Counted from the first letter of the stretch, positions 26,591 through 38,335 are shown. The stretch is 64,000 nt of DNA from Lactococcus allomyrinae (GCF_003627095.1 NZ_CP032627.1:1364001-1428000), one strand, 5' to 3'. Made by a program: numbers and translations. Notes: generated from the letters alone by a model not told the origin.

Positions 26591-26613
26591 CTGTCAGCAC
26601 TGACAGCTTTTTT
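26591..26613 (+). terminator. Palindrome-based terminator of rpsT
   Basis: CTGTCAGCACTGACAG (26591-26606) followed by CTTTTTTT. This intergenic copy has the two-base core otherwise seen mainly within genes. Confidence 0.85.
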
Positions 26614-26639
26614 TATACAAAAAAATCATAACTCAACAG

Positions 26640-29147
26640 TTATGATTTTTTAAATATTTCAAAATCGGAATCTAACATTCCAATAAGTGGATTGAAGTTC
26701 CCAGTCAGAATCATCTTTTCTGTCAAAATTCCAGACTGAATCACTGGCTCCTCATCATCTTCTTCAAAGAGTGAAATCGCCTTATTTACGACAACTGATG
26801 TTTTTTTGTCAGTGCTGACAGACTGGTCAACAGATGCTTTCTCAAAACTGTCAGTCACTTCTTTGATGTCAGTTATTTTTTCAGTCAAAAATCGCTCAAT
26901 TAGTCCTGTTTTGCGGTTTGCTCCAGCTTTTGCTACAGCTGCGGCAAAAGCTTTTCGCTCTCCAAGTAAGATAAGACTTTGTTTTGCTCGAGTAATGGCT
27001 GTATATAAAAGATTACGCTCCAACATTCGTGAATAGCTGGAAACCATTGGAACGACCACAGTAGAAAACTCTGAACCTTGTGATTTATGAATAGACATCG
27101 CATATGCCAGTGTAATTTTGTACCACTCTGCTCGTGGATAACTCAATTCTTGACCATCAAAGTCCATAACCAGCTCATCTTGTTTGCTCTCAGTAAATTT
27201 TGCAGGAATTAATTCAATAATAATACCCAAATCACCATTAAAAACATTGGCTTGAGCATCATTAACCAAATGTAGAACCTTGTCTCCTTCACGAAATTTT
27301 AAATCATTAAAGTTAAATTCAAGTCGCTCCTCAAGAGGATTAAAAAGATTTTGGAGCAAGATATTCATTGCATTTATCCCAGCAATTCCTTTATACATTG
27401 GTGCCAAAACTTGTAATTCAAAAGGATTATTCCCACGATTTTTCCAAGCTTGCGCAATTTGCCCGATGAGTTGTGGAATCTGCTGACTACTTGCTTCAAA
27501 GTATGAGCGGTCTGCTTTCTTCTCCGTAAAATCACGAGGAAGTTCTCCGTTTTTAATGTGGTGCGCTAGATTTGTAATTGTGGAATCATTTCCTTGACGG
27601 AAAATTTTATCCAACTTAATTGATGGTATTTGAGAAATTTTCAGCAAATCAGCAAAAACTTGCCCTGGCCCAACTGAAGGAAGTTGGTCTCCATCTCCTA
27701 CTAATAATACCTTCATCGAACTCGGAATCGCTTGAAATAGCTTGTTTGCTAACCAAGTATCCACCATCGAAAATTCATCAACAATCAAAAGACTACCTGA
27801 TAAATCATTACCAAAAGACTCCGTATCTTCATCTTGACCCAGACCAAGATGTCGATGAATCGTTGCCGCTGGTAAACCTGTCAATTCATTCATCCGACGC
27901 GAAGCCCGCCCAGTCGGTGCCGCAAGCAATATCGGAAATAAGTCATCTGTATAATGTGCTGGTTCCAAGTCGATTTTATGAATTCTTGCATAAACCTCAA
28001 TAAAACCATTAATAATCGTTGTTTTCCCAGTTCCTGGACCACCAGTCAAAATGAAAAACTGTTGGTTCATCGCACCGATAATCGCACATTTTTGTAACTC
28101 ATCATAAGTAATTTCGAGATCGTTTTCAACTTCTGTCAGCACTGACAGGATTTTTTTATCAGCAAAATTTTTGTCAGCACCGTCTGTTTCAGAAGTTCCT
28201 ATTTTTTGGACGCTATTGTCAGCAACTATTGTTTTTGTCAGTGCTGACAGACTTTTTTTAATTCCTTCTTCTGCAAAAAAAAGCGAATTTTCAAATATTT
28301 TAGTTCCATCTTGTTGAATTTTTCCGTCAATAATCAGATGATTAATTTCAGCAGCAACTTCTGACGGATTAACTTCAACATTTCGTGCTTCTTCAAGCAG
28401 AAAAATGGTTTCAGAAAGAAGTTCTTTTGCCTCAATATAAGTATCTCCTGTCGCCAAAGAATGTGTATTGACGACATGCAAAAGTGCTGCCCGAAAGCGA
28501 TTAGAGCTATCTGCCTCAATGCCTAACTCGTTAGCAATCTTATCTGCAGTTTTAAAACCAACACCCTTGATTTCTTCAACAAGCTGATAAGGGTTTTCTT
28601 CAATCTTCTCAAGCGTTTCATCTTTATAAAGTTCATAGATTTGAAAAGTGATTTTACTTGGTAAGCCATATTCTGCAAGCTTTGCCAATACTTTTTCCAT
28701 TCCATGATTCTCTCTCAAACGCTTGATAAAAGAATTTTTACGCGCAAGTGTCAATAAACCATCTAACTTCTCAGGTGCTTCAAGAATACGGTCTATTGTA
28801 TTTTCAGGGAAAAGCTCAACGATTTTCTCTGCTGTTTTTTTCCCAATTCCTGGAAATTTATCTGACGAAAAATACTTTACTAGTCCCGCACTTGATGTAG
28901 GCATTGCCTTTTCATATTGCAAAACTTGCAACTGCTCACCATATTTTGGATGATGAGTCAGATTACCATAAAAAGTATAGCTATCTCCCTCAACCACATC
29001 CCCAATTGTACCATTGACGACAATTTCCGAATCATCATAATCAGCATTAGTTTCATCAATTTCAATGAGTAACACCTTATAAAAATTACTCGTGTTGCTA
29101 AAAAAAATTGCCTCAACAGAGCCTGTCACATAAGTCTTTTCGCTCAT
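26640..29147 (-). CDS. recD2: RecD2-type SF1B DNA helicase
   Basis: 835-residue 5'-3' DNA helicase of the RecD-like family that works without RecBC. The N-terminal part has an OB-like region and helix-hairpin-helix segments (GIGKKTAEKIVE, GVGFKTADKIANELG). The motor shows Walker A GGPGTGKTT, motif Ia TGRASRRMNELTG, Walker B VDEFSMVD, motif III GDGDQLPSVGPG, and the C-terminal SIHKSQGSEF and YTAITRAK. Three palindrome copies are in frame at 26806, 28133 and 28235, all in low-conservation linkers or the tail. Its start overlaps the phosphatase gene stop by four bases (ATGA). Confidence 0.95.
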   Translation of the reverse strand: MSEKTYVTGSVEAIFFSNTSNFYKVLLIEIDETNADYDDSEIVVNGTIGDVVEGDSYTFYGNLTHHPKYGEQLQVLQYEKAMPTSSAGLVKYFSSDKFPGIGKKTAEKIVELFPENTIDRILEAPEKLDGLLTLARKNSFIKRLRENHGMEKVLAKLAEYGLPSKITFQIYELYKDETLEKIEENPYQLVEEIKGVGFKTADKIANELGIEADSSNRFRAALLHVVNTHSLATGDTYIEAKELLSETIFLLEEARNVEVNPSEVAAEINHLIIDGKIQQDGTKIFENSLFFAEEGIKKSLSALTKTIVADNSVQKIGTSETDGADKNFADKKILSVLTEVENDLEITYDELQKCAIIGAMNQQFFILTGGPGTGKTTIINGFIEVYARIHKIDLEPAHYTDDLFPILLAAPTGRASRRMNELTGLPAATIHRHLGLGQDEDTESFGNDLSGSLLIVDEFSMVDTWLANKLFQAIPSSMKVLLVGDGDQLPSVGPGQVFADLLKISQIPSIKLDKIFRQGNDSTITNLAHHIKNGELPRDFTEKKADRSYFEASSQQIPQLIGQIAQAWKNRGNNPFELQVLAPMYKGIAGINAMNILLQNLFNPLEERLEFNFNDLKFREGDKVLHLVNDAQANVFNGDLGIIIELIPAKFTESKQDELVMDFDGQELSYPRAEWYKITLAYAMSIHKSQGSEFSTVVVPMVSSYSRMLERNLLYTAITRAKQSLILLGERKAFAAAVAKAGANRKTGLIERFLTEKITDIKEVTDSFEKASVDQSVSTDKKTSVVVNKAISLFEEDDEEPVIQSGILTEKMILTGNFNPLIGMLDSDFEIFKKS
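26806..26821. repeat. Palindrome TTGTCAGTGCTGACAG in recD2
   Basis: In-frame copy near the recD2 3' end, read as VSTD (in SVSTDKK). Confidence 0.85.
28133..28148. repeat. Palindrome CTGTCAGCACTGACAG in recD2
   Basis: In-frame copy, read as LSVLT (in KKILSVLTEV), in the linker before the helicase motor. Confidence 0.85.
28235..28250. repeat. Palindrome TTGTCAGTGCTGACAG in recD2
   Basis: In-frame copy, read as LSALT (in KKSLSALTKT), about 85 bases from the previous one. Half-sites lie between them at 28172 and 28217. Confidence 0.85.
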
Positions 29148-29737
29148 AATACTTTATCCCAGATTTTCATTTCAAAATGACGATGTCCCGACTCCAAAAT
29201 GGTAAGTGTGTTATTAGCCAATCCACCACCAGTACGCAACTCTGCAACATCAAAACCCGCTAAATGTCGTATTCCTGCTGTGCCTGAAGCCCCATGACCA
29301 ACCAATAATACATTCTCCAAATCAGCCGTCAACAAATCCCTTGCCAATGCATCAAATCTTGAGAGAACTGATTCAACAGATTCTGCACCAAAAGCTGAAC
29401 CATCAAACTTGTCCAATTCAAACCTAGAATCATGCATTTCTTTTGGATACTTGGCAATTGCGTCCGTAATCAAACAACCCTCTAGCTCACCAAAATTCCA
29501 TTCTGACAGCCTATTGTCAGTACTGACAGCGCTGTCAGTAATTAATTTTGCAGTCGTCAGTGCCCTTTGTTGTGGGCTAGACAATACCTTATCAAAAGAA
29601 ATTGGATCCAAATACTGACGAACACGTTCAATTGCTTGATAAGACTCAGGTAATAAAGCAGAATCTCCTTTCTGCCCTTGTAACCTTCGTTCTAAATTCC
29701 ATTCCGTCTTACCATGTCTTACAAAATAAATTTTCAT
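29144..29737 (-). CDS. Histidine phosphatase-family protein (GpmB/CobC-like)
   Basis: 197-residue phosphatase of the phosphoglycerate mutase-like branch. The catalytic RHG is in YFVRHGKTEWN with His8, the proton donor glutamate in WNFGELEG, and the second histidine in LVGHGASG. Such proteins are usually broad phosphatases. The palindrome at 29514-29529 together with flanking half-sites encodes ITDSAVSTDNRLS, between conserved blocks. It overlaps recD2 by four bases. No Shine-Dalgarno is visible at the ATG, but the N-terminus matches the family. Confidence 0.88.
   Translation of the reverse strand: MKIYFVRHGKTEWNLERRLQGQKGDSALLPESYQAIERVRQYLDPISFDKVLSSPQQRALTTAKLITDSAVSTDNRLSEWNFGELEGCLITDAIAKYPKEMHDSRFELDKFDGSAFGAESVESVLSRFDALARDLLTADLENVLLVGHGASGTAGIRHLAGFDVAELRTGGGLANNTLTILESGHRHFEMKIWDKVL
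29514..29538. repeat. Compound palindrome in phosphatase gene
   Basis: TTGTCAGTACTGACAG (29514-29529) overlaps a reversed palindrome CTGACAGCGCTGTCAG (29523-29538), and another CTGACAG lies at 29502-29508. All four half-sites are in frame. Confidence 0.85.
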
Positions 29738-30133
29738 ATCTAAAATGTGAGGACGATTACTTTGAAGTACAAAAAATTCCTCAATAACGACTCTGCTATA
29801 TACTATAAATCAGTAAGCTCATTTTATCAGTCGTTCTGCAATAACAAGTTCTGATGCACTTTTCACGTCAGAACAGGTACAAAGCACCATAAACCATTGT
29901 ATCCTGTTACAATGATCTAGCTACAGTATAACATCCTATCGAATTTTAAAGCAGAGCCAGTATAGCATAACTTCAGAGCGTCCGTATCCAGTTCCTTTCT
30001 TTTATTTAACCAAGCAAGTGCCTGCTAAATCCCCCACCTCTTTTAGGTGGAGGGATAAGCAGCACTAAGCTTTGCTTTCGTTCTACTAACATCAGCGGGA
30101 GAGAAAGAATCTCCCACTGATGAAGTAATTACT
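29738..30133. repeat. Repeat-filled spacer: families A and B
   Basis: 396 bases without a gene. A degenerate family A unit (CATCCTATCGAATTTTAAAG ... CCAGTATA) lies near 29923-29964. A family B unit fills 30007-30136: CCAAGCAAGTGC, a CCCCCACCT/AGGTGGAGGG hairpin, GCTTTCGTTCTACTAACATC and a GGGAGA/TCTCCC hairpin, then AAGTAATTACTT. The latter hairpins could end upstream transcription. Similar units lie at 46390, 51453 and, inverted, in the murQ-murP spacer. Confidence 0.7.
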
Positions 30134-30964
30134 TCAAATTTCATAAATATTATAATGTCCAAGTATTCGCACCGTTACACCCAGACTTTTTAACTCTTCT
30201 AGCGCATAGGAAATCTTCTCATTTTCAACTAAATCAATGATGAAGAAATACTGCCCCAATCGTGTTTTCAACGGACGAGATTCAATTTTTGTCATATCAA
30301 TATCACGCCAAGCAAAGACTGAAATAGCCTTATGCAATGCTCCTGGAAGATTTTCTGGTAGAGTAAGTGCAACACTAACTTTTTGCCCACAGCTTGCCAA
30401 TGGTATCTCAGGAAAACAATGTCCCAATAACCAAAAGCGTGTATTATTTAATTCAATATCCTGAATATCTTTTGCTAAAATCTCCAATCCGTAGATACTC
30501 GCAGCTTCTTGATTAGCCACAGCCGCAATTGGCTCAGTAGAGTGATTTTTCACAAATTCTGCTGCCATCGCTGTAGAATCTACCGCAATAAGTGATGCTT
30601 CAGGGTAATTTTTCTGCAGAAACTCTCTTGTTTGAGCCAAACCTTGAGGATGTGAATAAATTTTCTCAATTTTTTTATTTAAGTTAGTAACTAATAAATT
30701 TTGTGAGATAGACAGTACAACTTCAGCCACAACTTGTGCTGTACTCTTATGAAAAAGACTATCTATCGCAAGATTTACCGTTCCTTCTATGCTATTTTCT
30801 ATGGGAATTAACGCAAAATCACAGTTCTTCTCATCATACGCGGAAATGACATCAGCAATCGTATCAAAAGCAAGTAAATTTCCTTTAGGAAACGCCGACT
30901 TTGCAGCAATATGAGAAAATGAACCTATCGGTCCTAAATACGCTATTTTTATTTCTTTTTTCAC
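30134..30964 (-). CDS. pheA: Prephenate dehydratase
   Basis: Converts prephenate to phenylpyruvate in phenylalanine synthesis. The 276-residue protein has the catalytic PDT domain (residues 1-180, with YLGPIGSFSH, ENSIEGTVN and the NTRFWLLG motif containing the key TRF) and a C-terminal ACT domain whose ESRPL segment binds phenylalanine for feedback inhibition. I start it at the GTG at 30962-30964, which overlaps the aroK stop (GTGA) and has AGGG upstream; a TTG five codons earlier is possible. Last gene of aroA-GNAT-aroK-pheA. Confidence 0.95.
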   Translation of the reverse strand: MKKEIKIAYLGPIGSFSHIAAKSAFPKGNLLAFDTIADVISAYDEKNCDFALIPIENSIEGTVNLAIDSLFHKSTAQVVAEVVLSISQNLLVTNLNKKIEKIYSHPQGLAQTREFLQKNYPEASLIAVDSTAMAAEFVKNHSTEPIAAVANQEAASIYGLEILAKDIQDIELNNTRFWLLGHCFPEIPLASCGQKVSVALTLPENLPGALHKAISVFAWRDIDMTKIESRPLKTRLGQYFFIIDLVENEKISYALEELKSLGVTVRILGHYNIYEI

Positions 30965-31445
30965 AAATTTCCCTGCCAATCTCGAATTTCTTGAACAATC
31001 TTGTCTGGTTGCTTATTATCCACAACAATAACTAAATCTGCTACTTCTTCATACACGGGAGCTCGCTTTTCAAATAATTTTCGTGCAAATTCCTTATTCT
31101 TAGCTAAAGGACGTTGATTTTTATCATCTTTTAAAATTCTTTGCCACAAGACATCAAAATCACTTTTTAGATAAACAACTTGAGTTTGAAAACCTAAAAC
31201 ATCCAAATTTCCAGCATTTTCTACAATACCGCCACCTGTTGCAATCACAAAGTTCATATGAATCGCAGCCTCAAAAACTTCTTGTTCCACTTGACGAAAA
31301 TCATCCTCGCCAAATAAATCAAAAAATGTTGAAATCGGCATCTCAATTTGCTGTTCAATCATCTTATCCAAATCAATAAAATCATCCGATAAAAGTTTTG
31401 CCACTGTGGACTTTCCGGCTCCCATAAAGCCTATTAAAATTATAC

Positions 31446-31449
<4 letters not shown>
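30961..31449 (-). CDS. aroK: Shikimate kinase
   Basis: Phosphorylates shikimate with ATP, fifth step of the shikimate pathway. 162 residues from the ATG at 31447-31449, which overlaps the upstream GNAT stop (ATGA). Walker A is GFMGAGKST, the shikimate-binding DFIDLDKMIE and GGGIVE are present, and the lid segment carries RPLAKNKEFARKLFEKR. The overlap on both sides shows tight translational coupling with its neighbours. Confidence 0.96.
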
Positions 31450-33488
<2,039 letters not shown>

Positions 33489-33517
33489 AAAAGCACGTAT
33501 TATTTCTCGTGCTTTTT
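33489..33517 (-). terminator. Terminator of tyrA-GNAT
   Basis: Nine-base stem AAAAGCACG / CGTGCTTTT with a ten-base loop, about 25 bases past the GNAT stop. The tyrA-GNAT and aroA units are therefore separate transcripts, at least partly. Confidence 0.75.
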
Positions 33518-33539
33518 AAAAGTAATCGCTTCAATATAC

Positions 33540-34085
33540 TTAAATCTGATTCAGATATTCTTCTCGTGTCAAAGCGTAATAATCCGCTAAAAGATATTCT
33601 CCAGCATAATCATCATAAATCTGACCTAACTTCTTCATCCCTATTTTTTCCATTACTCGTCCAGACTGATAATTTCCAACAAAGTGGCTTGCTGTCAAAA
33701 CTTGGAGTTTCAACTGATTAAAAACAAAATCTCTGAGACAACTTGCTGCTTCTGGCATCAGCCCTCTCCCCCAATAATCGGGATGAATAGACCAACCAAA
33801 AACTGCGCCCTCTCCTCTGACTCTCAAATCAATTGAACCAATTAATTTCTGAGTTGTTTTTTCAACAATACCATAAATAGTTAATCTATTTTTCATGAAG
33901 AAATTAACAATATCTAATTTCATAGCTTCCAAATCTTCTACAACTTTGAAACCTGCATTTTTGGCAAAATTTTCATCACTCGCATACTCCAAAATATCCT
34001 GTGCATCAGATCTCTCAACTTTACGCAAGATTAAACGTTTCGTTTCAAATTTCTCATGTTCTGCTAATAAAATAAGTGTTTCCAT
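33540..34085 (-). CDS. GNAT-family acetyltransferase (RimJ/RimL-like)
   Basis: 181 residues from the ATG at 34083-34085, which has GAGGAAA upstream; a longer frame into tyrA is unneeded. The order FETKRLILRKVERSDAQDI, IGSIDLRV, FGWSIHPDYWGRGLMPEA and YQSGRVMEKIGMKKLG is that of RimJ/RimL-type acetyltransferases. It follows tyrA by 16 bases and ends in a terminator. Substrate not predictable. It is not a close relative of the other GNAT gene at 31446-31946. Confidence 0.85.
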   Translation of the reverse strand: METLILLAEHEKFETKRLILRKVERSDAQDILEYASDENFAKNAGFKVVEDLEAMKLDIVNFFMKNRLTIYGIVEKTTQKLIGSIDLRVRGEGAVFGWSIHPDYWGRGLMPEAASCLRDFVFNQLKLQVLTASHFVGNYQSGRVMEKIGMKKLGQIYDDYAGEYLLADYYALTREEYLNQI

Positions 34086-34101
34086 CTTTATTTCCTCTTT
34101 A

Positions 34102-35166
34102 TCATGCCACTTTGAAATCTGTTGCAAATTCTATAATCTCTCTTGCTCTCACCAAATCTTTTTCTGTTTTAAAACTAATTTGTAGTTGACCATGAATATC
34201 TTCACGATTTTCTTCATTTATTTTAATATTTGTGATTGAAATATCTTGTAGAAGTGCTAAAACTCTTAGAATCACTCCTTTTTCATCTGGAACAGAAATA
34301 AATAAATCGTAAAAATTAGGAATTGCACCTTTATGAATTTCCATTCCTTGCCTGATTTTCTTACCTGTATCAAAGAATGATTTAATTGCTTTCTCATCTT
34401 TTAAAGAAATTTTTTCTGAAATCTCATCAAGCTGCGCTTTGAAATCTTTAATTCGATTAAGAATTGGCTCTGGGTTAGATAATAAAACTGCAGTCCACAT
34501 CGTGCTATCCGCCTCAGCAATCCGTGTCATATCTCTAAATCCGCCGGCTGCGAGATTTTTGACTAAAGGATGCTCTTTTGAATAATCATCCGATTGCTGA
34601 ACTAAAGATGAGGCTAAAATATGAGGAAAATGTGAAACTTGTCCTGTAATTTTATCATGTTCTTCAGGATTCAATATGATGAACTTGGCGTGCAAACCAG
34701 AGAGTATCCCTTGTAGTTCTGAATTTTCTTCTGTCAATACATAATAAGCATTTTCAAATAAATTGACATCTGAAGCTAGTATTCCTGATTTGTGAGAGCC
34801 AGCCATTGGATGTCCTCCAATGAATTTCACATTTTTATCATGAAAAACTTTTATTGCTTTTTCCATCACTTGCGATTTCGTAGAACCAGTGTCGGTAATA
34901 ATGACATCTTTCTTTAATTCAAGCTGGCTCAATTGACCCAATATTTCTAATGTTACATTTATCGGAGCAGCGAGAATAATAACATCTATCTCTTGGATTT
35001 GCTCTAATCTTGGAATAGTTTCATCAATAATACCCAGACTTTTTGCAAGTTTTTGAACTTCTTTTTTATCATGACCAATAATTTGATGCTCAGGATGATT
35101 TCTCTTAATCCCTAATGCGATGGAACCACCAATTAAACCCAGTCCAATAATTAATATTTTTTTCAT
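34102..35166 (-). CDS. tyrA: Prephenate dehydrogenase
   Basis: NAD-dependent oxidative decarboxylation of prephenate to 4-hydroxyphenylpyruvate, for tyrosine. 354 residues: Rossmann [16 protein letters not shown] at the N-terminus, catalytic [12 protein letters not shown] with the key histidine near residue 120, helical dimerisation domain, and a C-terminal ACT-like domain (about 280-354) for feedback control. The start lies five bases after the histidine kinase stop, so tyrA seems cotranscribed with a two-component system, an unexpected linkage. Confidence 0.95.
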   Translation of the reverse strand: MKKILIIGLGLIGGSIALGIKRNHPEHQIIGHDKKEVQKLAKSLGIIDETIPRLEQIQEIDVIILAAPINVTLEILGQLSQLELKKDVIITDTGSTKSQVMEKAIKVFHDKNVKFIGGHPMAGSHKSGILASDVNLFENAYYVLTEENSELQGILSGLHAKFIILNPEEHDKITGQVSHFPHILASSLVQQSDDYSKEHPLVKNLAAGGFRDMTRIAEADSTMWTAVLLSNPEPILNRIKDFKAQLDEISEKISLKDEKAIKSFFDTGKKIRQGMEIHKGAIPNFYDLFISVPDEKGVILRVLALLQDISITNIKINEENREDIHGQLQISFKTEKDLVRAREIIEFATDFKVA

Positions 35167-35170
35167 TTTC

Positions 35171-36046
35171 TCACTCTTTCGTTAAAGTAACGCAAGTTCC
35201 TTTACCAATTTCAGATGTAATCTCTATTTTAAATTCTAATTTATCCAAAATTAATTTCGCAAGATACAACCCTAATCCCGTTGACTTTTGTTGAATTCGC
35301 CCGTTAAAACCAGTAAAACCGTGTTCAAAAAGTCGCGGAATATCTTCAGAAAGAATACCAATTCCTGTATCTTTAATGCTGAATTTCCCTTGTTCAATTT
35401 GAACCAAAATTCCACCTTCTTTTGTATATTTAACAGCATTATTAAGCAGTTGTTCAATAGCCAAACTCAGCCATCTTTGATCACTGACAACTGACCAATC
35501 TCCCTCAATCTTTACTGACAAATTTTTTTGAATGAAGAAACTACTATATTTTTTTACCAAATCTTTTGTCAGTGCTGACAGACTAATATGATTAAATCTA
35601 AAATCTGTTGCAAGATTATTTATTCTTTGATATTCAAGAAGTATTTTCAAATAATTTTCCAATGAAAAAAGCTGATTTTTTAGTTCTCTCTCATTTATCT
35701 TTGTCTGCGTCATTAAATCAATTGCAGATAATGGAACTTTCATTTGATGAGACCAAACGCGGATAATATCTTCAAAATCACGCTCTGCAAGGATTTGTTG
35801 TTCCAATCTTTTCTGTAAGTTTTGATTTTCTTTTGTCAGCACTAACACTTTTTCTCGAATTGATTTCCATCGAAAATAAGAAGAAACTAAGTAAATAAGA
35901 AAAATAATCAAAGCAAATAAAGTGCTATTCAGAAACGCCATCATTGGCAAATGCCAAAGCAAAAAATCTACAACATAAATAGCTAAAATTAAGAGGAAAA
36001 CCCCTATCTGCGGTAACTTTGATTTCAAAAATTTAAACCAGAGCAT
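35171..36046 (-). CDS. Intramembrane-sensing histidine kinase, BceS-like
   Basis: 291 residues. Two closely spaced membrane helices (about 8-30 and 34-55) with almost no external loop are typical of BceS-type kinases that sense antimicrobial peptides through a BceAB transporter. The phosphoacceptor box is [16 protein letters not shown]-box [13 protein letters not shown], and G-boxes DTGIGI and [11 protein letters not shown] prefer the ATG at 36046, with GAGG eight bases upstream, to the GTG two codons earlier. It overlaps the response regulator stop. A palindrome at 35566-35581 encodes LSALT. Probable transporter partner: 42469-45286. Confidence 0.88.
   Translation of the reverse strand: MLWFKFLKSKLPQIGVFLLILAIYVVDFLLWHLPMMAFLNSTLFALIIFLIYLVSSYFRWKSIREKVLVLTKENQNLQKRLEQQILAERDFEDIIRVWSHQMKVPLSAIDLMTQTKINERELKNQLFSLENYLKILLEYQRINNLATDFRFNHISLSALTKDLVKKYSSFFIQKNLSVKIEGDWSVVSDQRWLSLAIEQLLNNAVKYTKEGGILVQIEQGKFSIKDTGIGILSEDIPRLFEHGFTGFNGRIQQKSTGLGLYLAKLILDKLEFKIEITSEIGKGTCVTLTKE
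35566..35581. repeat. Palindrome TTGTCAGTGCTGACAG in histidine kinase gene
   Basis: In-frame copy, read as LSALT (in SLSALTKDL), between the phosphoacceptor and ATPase domains. Confidence 0.85.
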
Positions 36047-36713
36047 AGCCACATCCTCGTTTCGTCATAATGTGTTCATCAAAACCAATCTCAGCTAATT
36101 TTTTACGTAAACGAGTCATTTTTACGTTCAAAGTATTCGTATCAATAAACTCATCAGTTTGCCATAACTCCTGTAAAATCTTCTCTTTTGTCACGACTTC
36201 ACCGTTCGCTCGGAAGAGTAAGGTTAAAATTTTATTTTCAGATGTTGTTAGTTCAAGCTCAATTCTGTCAGCACTGACGAGATTTTTGTCAGTACTAATT
36301 GAGTTTTCTGTCAGTAAAAATCCTGCAAACTCTAACTTCTCAGCACCTGAAAATGAATATGAACGCCTTAAAAGTGCCTTAATTTTTGCCGACAATATTT
36401 CCAAAGAAAAAGGCTTCGTAACAAAATCATCTGCTCCCTGATTCATCGCTGTAATCTGATTCATATCATCTGACGATGATGAGATGAAGATAATAGGAAT
36501 TTGAGAAACTTTCCTAAGCTCACTTGTCCAATAAAAGCCACTATAAAATGGTAAACCAATATCCATTAATACTAAATCTGCATCAAATTCTAATATTTCC
36601 TGCTTAACAGCTCTAAAATTTAAAACACTTCTCACCTGAAATTCATTTTCCAATGAAGCTTTAATCGCTTTAACAATAATCTCATCATCTTCCACAATAA
36701 AAATCTTATTCAT
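36033..36713 (-). CDS. Response regulator, OmpR/BceR-like
   Basis: 226-residue regulator with a receiver domain (EDDE acidic pocket, phosphorylated aspartate in LVLMDIGLPFYSGF, lysine in VTKPFSLEIL) and an OmpR-type winged helix (ENKILTLLFRANGEVVTKEKI, VKMTRLRKKL). GGAGAG precedes the ATG. It is coupled to the BceS-like kinase gene. Near-copies of the palindrome at 36265-36300 encode ISTDKNLVSADR in the interdomain linker. Likely target is the Bce-type transporter operon 6 kb away. Confidence 0.9.
   Translation of the reverse strand: MNKIFIVEDDEIIVKAIKASLENEFQVRSVLNFRAVKQEILEFDADLVLMDIGLPFYSGFYWTSELRKVSQIPIIFISSSSDDMNQITAMNQGADDFVTKPFSLEILSAKIKALLRRSYSFSGAEKLEFAGFLLTENSISTDKNLVSADRIELELTTSENKILTLLFRANGEVVTKEKILQELWQTDEFIDTNTLNVKMTRLRKKLAEIGFDEHIMTKRGCGYALV
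36265..36280. repeat. Near-palindrome in response regulator gene
   Basis: CTGTCAGCACTGACGA, one mismatch to the perfect form, with a second degenerate copy (TTGTCAGTACTAATT) about 15 bases on. Read as VSADR and ISTDK. Confidence 0.75.
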
Positions 36714-36765
36714 TCTTCTCTCCTCTCACTTTCTCCACTGTCTTCTATTACAATTTTTAGAACAT

Positions 36766-37827
36766 TTAAAATGAATCTAATTTAGTTTTAACAGCCATTT
36801 CAGTCCCACTCAATCGCTCATACCAAAGTTTCTTGGTTCCTAATACCCCAGCAAAAATCACATCTAAGATTGGCAATGCAAGCAAAGCAAGCACAATCAT
36901 TGCCATCAAATAATTTTGCGCCAAATCCTGCTCTGGTACCTCACCTGAGCGCTGTAAAAAATACATTTCCAAATAGACTAATGCAAAATTCGCTGACATC
37001 AGCAGTTGTCTTAATAAAATACGCCATCTATTTTTCGATTTTATCCTTATCCTCAACAATAACTGTCCTAAACTCGCTTTAAATACAACAGGAATAAACA
37101 GAAATATAATAAATTCTGATAAATAGGCGTAAGGAAGTAAAATTCCAACAATCAATACTACAAAACCATCTACTATAAAAGCAACAAAACGTCGAAGCAA
37201 ACTCACTTTAGCCTGCTCACTAGCCACACCATCTAACTCAGGAAGAACTTTTTTCAAAAGCATCGCAAGCGCAAATCCGAGTAAGCTTCCCAAAAGATTA
37301 ATCATCAAATCATCCACATCAAAAAGACGATAAGGCCTAGGATAGAGTCCCAAAAGTGCTGAACGTTGCAAAAGTTCAAAAGATAAAGTTAGTAAAAAGC
37401 CCAAAATAACTGTTTGCTTAAATGTTCGTTTAAATAAATAACGCAAATAAATCCCAAAAGGTATTGTCAACAATAAATTGAAAAATGGCTGAATAAATGT
37501 AAAACTTTTAATAGCCGGTAACCATGTTGCTGGCTCATCTAACCGAAATGGACTATATAATATAAACTGTCTAACAAATTCAAAAGGTACGAGATTTTGC
37601 TTAGGTCCTGTCATCTTTGCGACTTCTGCTACATCAGGTAAAGGAAAAAGTGTCATTGCATAAGCACAGATTAAATACAAAATAAAAGAAAAATTAACAA
37701 AGAAACGCCAAGGGTTGACATGACCATATCTTCGATACTGCACGATTAAATACGGAATCAAAGCAAGCAACAAAAAAACAAAAAATAATAAAACACCAAT
37801 TTGGATAGAGTGAAGGTAAGTTGTCAT
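36766..37827 (-). CDS. VanZ-family membrane protein with RDD domain
   Basis: 353 residues. The N-terminal ~200 form a VanZ-like domain with about five helices (LICAYAMTLFPLPD, SFELLQRSALLGLYPRPYRLFDVDDLMIN), and the C-terminal ~140 an RDD domain (LLRRFVAFIVDGFVVLIVG, KASLGQLLLRIRIKSKN). VanZ relatives are linked to low-level glycopeptide or lipoglycopeptide tolerance; RDD domains are found in transport-related membrane proteins. GAAAGGAAA precedes the ATG. It lies beside the Bce-like two-component genes. Function not proven. Confidence 0.85.
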   Translation of the reverse strand: MTTYLHSIQIGVLLFFVFLLLALIPYLIVQYRRYGHVNPWRFFVNFSFILYLICAYAMTLFPLPDVAEVAKMTGPKQNLVPFEFVRQFILYSPFRLDEPATWLPAIKSFTFIQPFFNLLLTIPFGIYLRYLFKRTFKQTVILGFLLTLSFELLQRSALLGLYPRPYRLFDVDDLMINLLGSLLGFALAMLLKKVLPELDGVASEQAKVSLLRRFVAFIVDGFVVLIVGILLPYAYLSEFIIFLFIPVVFKASLGQLLLRIRIKSKNRWRILLRQLLMSANFALVYLEMYFLQRSGEVPEQDLAQNYLMAMIVLALLALPILDVIFAGVLGTKKLWYERLSGTEMAVKTKLDSF

Positions 37828-38074
37828 AATTTCCTTTCATTAAAACTATCAATTCTATATCTGATATTCTTGAACGCTTGAGAATAGCTATAATCCCAAC
37901 AAGACAGAACATCTTAAGATTTTCCAAAAAATTAAAAACAAATTAATATAAGCAATAGCCATATTAAACTTATTAATGAAATATTCTGGTTTGAAATCAA
38001 CCTACTATGAAACTTTGTTCCCATTATACCAAAAATTAAGCTATTCCTCCTCCCTACCCCTATTATCAGACTAA
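37828..38074. other. Spacer upstream of VanZ gene
   Basis: AT-rich, no coding frame that I trust. It should hold the VanZ-gene promoter. Confidence 0.4.
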
Positions 38075-38106
38075 AAAACTCAAACAGCTCTCACCATTTG
38101 AGTTTT
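38075..38106. terminator. Hairpin terminator after murP
   Basis: Ten-base stem AAAACTCAAA / TTTGAGTTTT with a twelve-base loop, about 250 bases beyond the murP stop. T-rich on both strands. Confidence 0.7.
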
Positions 38107-38335
38107 ACGATTATCTAATATAACTAATCCTTTGTCAGAACCAACAACGGATTGACGTTGCAATCTAACTTCATGGTTCAAAAACAGCATCCGATAAATT
38201 ACTCGGTACACCGTTCTGCGAACGCAGTCTACATTCGTTTCTCTGACTATGCTGTTCATTTACTTAGCTACTAAAAGCAAATGGAATTCACCTTACCCTG
38301 TTGCTTTAGCAGCTGAGAACTAATGGACACCTGCG

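Noticed and set aside
27620-28003. 127-residue plus-strand frame opposite recD2
   Set aside because: Antisense to conserved helicase motifs, no ribosome site or promoter.
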